From Methanomassiliicoccales archaeon UBA147 (GTDB lineage Archaea; Thermoplasmatota; Thermoplasmata; SG8-5), in assembly GCA_002496385.1 (NCBI GenBank), contig DAJR01000014.1, positions 8,831 to 15,809 on the forward strand: a DNA stretch of 6,979 nt, read 5' to 3'. A program made the position numbers and the translations under genes. This document shows positions 5,754 through 6,979 of this stretch, piece by piece (the first letter of the stretch is position 1; each line of letters starts with the position of its first letter). The notes under the pieces were generated by a model that worked only from the letters and a program-made list of their open reading frames with translations, searched no databases and had not been told where the DNA came from.

Positions 5754-5990
5754 TCAAATCCGAGATTGCGTTTCTTCGTCAAACAGCTGGCACAGGCTCG
5801 TGACTTCTCTCTCGCCCTGCAATATCTGGTTGACCTTGTCAGCGTTGGCTATCAGGCTGACGAACTGGCGTCCGTCCTTGCCGGCGAATTTCTCCGCCTT
5901 TGCGAAAGCTTCTGCGTCGATGCTCAAATTCAGGGCACCGCCGCTCTTGCTCTTCCGCACATAGCCTACAAGCTGTGATTTTCTTGTCAT
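5754..5990 (-). CDS. Small protein of unknown function (78 aa) with strong expression signals
   Basis: I cannot name this 78-residue protein with confidence. It runs from MTRKSQLVGYVRKSKSGGAL to FDEETQSRI, with a basic, glycine-containing N-terminus, then NLSIDAEAFAKAEKF (21-35), GKDGRQFVSLI (38-48) and DKVNQILQGEREVTSLCQLF (51-70). There is no signal peptide or membrane segment. The pattern (GYVRKS, then GGALNLSID, then DGRQFVSLI, then GEREVTS) recalls small archaeal proteins of unknown function; that is memory, not alignment. The ATG at 5990 is well set by AAGGAGGTGA at 5998-6007, a perfect match to the 16S rRNA tail, 7 bases upstream. The frame stays open to an ATG at 6356, but that stretch overlaps ribK and is not coding. 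With its own TATA box, long leader and terminator it forms a single-gene transcription unit, probably well expressed. Confidence 0.8.
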   Translation of the reverse strand: MTRKSQLVGYVRKSKSGGALNLSIDAEAFAKAEKFAGKDGRQFVSLIANADKVNQILQGEREVTSLCQLFDEETQSRI

Positions 5991-6124
5991 TTCTTGTTCA
6001 CCTCCTTTGTGTGTTTTTTTGCTCTTTGAAAGCAGGCGATTTCTGAAAATGATGCCCTTGGCATCGGAATTCAAAATTCCCCTCCGTTTGTCTGTTCCGC
6101 CGCTGGCAACGGTAGCGCAACGGC
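5991..6124 (-). promoter_or_regulatory. Long structured 5' leader of the 78-aa gene
   Basis: The TATA box at 6147-6154 predicts a start near 6124 and a leader of about 134 bases, unlike the leaderless genes around it. Two perfect hairpins with 3-base loops stand back to back: GGAATT/AATTCC (6080-6066) then GATGCC/GGCATC (6065-6051), minus strand. Upstream CCGTTGC occurs twice 11 bases apart, and CGCT/AGCG can pair. An A-rich stretch leads into the Shine-Dalgarno sequence, which appears unpaired. I recognise no known riboswitch. It may control translation or be a small RNA. Confidence 0.5.
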
Positions 6125-6146
6125 AAATAACATTACGCGGCCTTCC

Positions 6147-6154
6147 TATATAAA
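6147..6154 (-). promoter_or_regulatory. TATA box (TTTATATA) of the 78-aa gene
   Basis: The minus strand reads TTTATATA, essentially the archaeal consensus, 43 to 50 bases after the ribK stop. It gives the 78-residue gene its own promoter. The predicted start is near 6124. Confidence 0.65.
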
Positions 6155-6196
6155 TCATAACTTGGGGTGGGCGAAAGTACTTTGGGGGCTTGCTGG

Positions 6197-6853
6197 CTAC
6201 TGCGGGCTTACGGTTATCTCTACCGTATCGCCGTCCTTCAGGCCAAGGGCCTTTCTCAGGTGGGTGGCGGAGATTATCTCGAGCACGTCGGTGTGGTGCG
6301 AGCGTTTGGGAAGGACAATCGCACACGGTATGTCGCGGATGACTATGCCGATGCATTCTGCCTCTCCGTATGTCCGGCCGTCCGCGCGGAAACTGGACAG
6401 TTTGATCCTGGAGGCGGGAGGCACCTGCGCAAGCGTGGTCATCTCGTCCTCCGTGACCCCGAGGTTCAGCGTGCCGTTGAACGGCGTGAATCCAAGCTTC
6501 TCGATTATCTGGTTCCTGTAACCAGGCTTGTTCAGGTAATACTGGCCCTCGCCGAGTCCGCTGGCTACGGTGCCCTTGATGATTATGACCCCCGGCTCGG
6601 AGAATATCCTCTGGTAGTCCGCAAGCTCGGACCTGAGGAGGTTCATGCCGGAGCGTGTAATGAAAATATACTGGCCATGGGTGCCCCTGCGGCGCTTCAC
6701 CAGGTCTGACTTGGCCATCGCAACAAGACGGTTTGAGGCTGTTTGCTGGCTCACGCCCAGCTCCGCCCCCAATTCCCCCGTCGAGACAGAGATGTACTGG
6801 CGGCCGGCCCCCCGAAGAGCGAGCGCCTTGAGTGTGGGAATTGTGTAGTTCAT
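6197..6853 (-). CDS. ribK: Archaeal CTP-dependent riboflavin kinase with N-terminal winged helix
   Basis: This 218-residue enzyme should phosphorylate riboflavin to FMN using CTP, the archaeal route to flavin cofactors (EC 2.7.1.161). Residues about 7-68 form a winged helix (GELGAELGVSQQTASNRLVAM, 26-46, then a basic wing KRRRGTHG), and about 88-215 form the kinase. Diagnostic kinase segments are GTVASGLGEGQYY (94-106), FTPFNGTLNLGV (122-133), and LPKRSHHTDVLEI (181-193) with LRKALGLKDGDTVEI (199-213). The same winged helix-plus-kinase layout is known from Thermoplasma acidophilum; many other archaeal RibK proteins have the kinase domain alone. The HTH suggests it also regulates flavin genes, which is inference. 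The start at 6853 lies about 25 bases from a TATA-like box, so the mRNA is probably leaderless. It stands alone, with the 78-aa gene downstream under a separate promoter. Confidence 0.94.
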   Translation of the reverse strand: MNYTIPTLKALALRGAGRQYISVSTGELGAELGVSQQTASNRLVAMAKSDLVKRRRGTHGQYIFITRSGMNLLRSELADYQRIFSEPGVIIIKGTVASGLGEGQYYLNKPGYRNQIIEKLGFTPFNGTLNLGVTEDEMTTLAQVPPASRIKLSSFRADGRTYGEAECIGIVIRDIPCAIVLPKRSHHTDVLEIISATHLRKALGLKDGDTVEITVSPQ

Positions 6854-6873
6854 TGCAACTTAATTCGCGGGGC

Positions 6874-6881
6874 TGTATAAG
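6874..6881 (-). promoter_or_regulatory. TATA-like box (CTTATACA) of ribK
   Basis: The minus strand reads CTTATACA, centred about 25 bases before the ribK ATG. This predicts a leaderless mRNA and supports the start at 6853. Confidence 0.6.
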
Positions 6882-6942
6882 TAATTTGACATCGGAGGCA
6901 AGGGTTCGGTGGAATGGAGTTCATATAACGATTTTACATGTA

Positions 6943-6967
6943 TGGGTCTGGGAATTAGGGTCTAGGG
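6943..6967 (+). repeat. Right copy of the 25-bp TCTAGGG-type end repeat
   Basis: This is the inverted partner of 13-37 (21 of 25 identical, no gaps), including TAGGGTCTAGGG. Heptad units continue to the last base (ACTAGGG then TCTAG, 6968-6979); GGG triplets at 6958, 6965 and 6972 are exactly 7 apart. At both ends the G-rich strand runs 5' to 3' outward. Confidence 0.75.
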
Positions 6968-6979
6968 ACTAGGGTCTAG

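Noticed and set aside
5546..5782. Minus-strand frame of 78 codons as a remnant C-terminus of TnpB
   Set aside because: It overlaps the end of the 78-residue gene and its terminator. The likeness to TnpB tails is only impressionistic and no zinc-finger or catalytic motif is present, so it is kept only as support for the transposon-end idea.
6147..6154. TATATAAA read as a plus-strand promoter
   Set aside because: It would drive transcription antisense to ribK with no gene to express; the minus-strand reading fits the 78-aa gene.
5991..6356. 200-residue version of the 78-aa protein starting at 6356
   Set aside because: It overlaps ribK antisense and crosses the promoter and leader; the strong Shine-Dalgarno sequence at 5998-6007 points to 5990.
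1..6979. A complete linear replicon with telomeres, or a plasmid
   Set aside because: Single-copy housekeeping genes and no replication or partition gene point to a chromosomal fragment ending at repeats.
1..6979. CRISPR array, rRNA or integrase-linked attachment site
   Set aside because: No regularly spaced direct repeats of CRISPR length, no rRNA-like stretch and no recombinase were seen.

Overview
The window reads as a piece of an archaeal chromosome, most likely a GC-rich member of the Thermoplasmatota; Methanomassiliicoccales or a relative is a guess, not a demonstration. The archaeal signs are a CTP-dependent riboflavin kinase with an N-terminal winged helix, an archaeal-type glutamyl-tRNA synthetase, a UPF0200 P-loop kinase-like protein, and TATA boxes about 26 bases before the starts of several genes. 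Three of the six genes (the STAND regulator, gltX and ribK) have the TATA box so close to the ATG that their mRNAs should be leaderless.

Layout from left to right. A 25-bp CCCTAGA-type repeat lies at 13-37. A two-gene minus-strand operon follows: an 89-residue protein of unknown function (885 to 616), then the UPF0200 protein (606 to 46). It shares a 122-bp divergent promoter region with an 821-residue plus-strand protein built as winged helix, STAND/AAA-type ATPase and TPR-like repeats (1008-3473). The two promoters carry the same motif in inverted orientation, which suggests a shared regulator, perhaps the winged-helix protein itself. gltX (3519-5204) follows from its own promoter.

About 550 bases with no convincing gene (5205-5753) hold many perfect hairpins. 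Three are GC-rich 8-bp stems with the same GTGA loop; two point right on the plus strand and one points left on the minus strand, and the stems differ by compensating changes. They look like the right-end (guide-RNA scaffold) hairpins of IS200/IS605 or TnpB elements, but no transposase or TnpB is present. The stretch is best read as transposon-end remnants, a MITE-like element, or an undescribed structured RNA.

A compact minus-strand cassette comes next: strong TATA box, about 134-nt leader with two adjacent hairpins, a perfect Shine-Dalgarno sequence, a 78-residue protein of unknown function (5990-5754), and an intrinsic-type terminator with a GAAA loop and seven T. Last is ribK (6853-6197, minus strand). 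The final bases carry the same 25-bp repeat as the start, inverted (6943-6967), so both ends probably stop at copies of a dispersed repeat.

The housekeeping genes (gltX, ribK) do not form a pathway with their neighbours. The most interesting parts are the hairpin region, the paired divergent promoters and the long-leader small gene.
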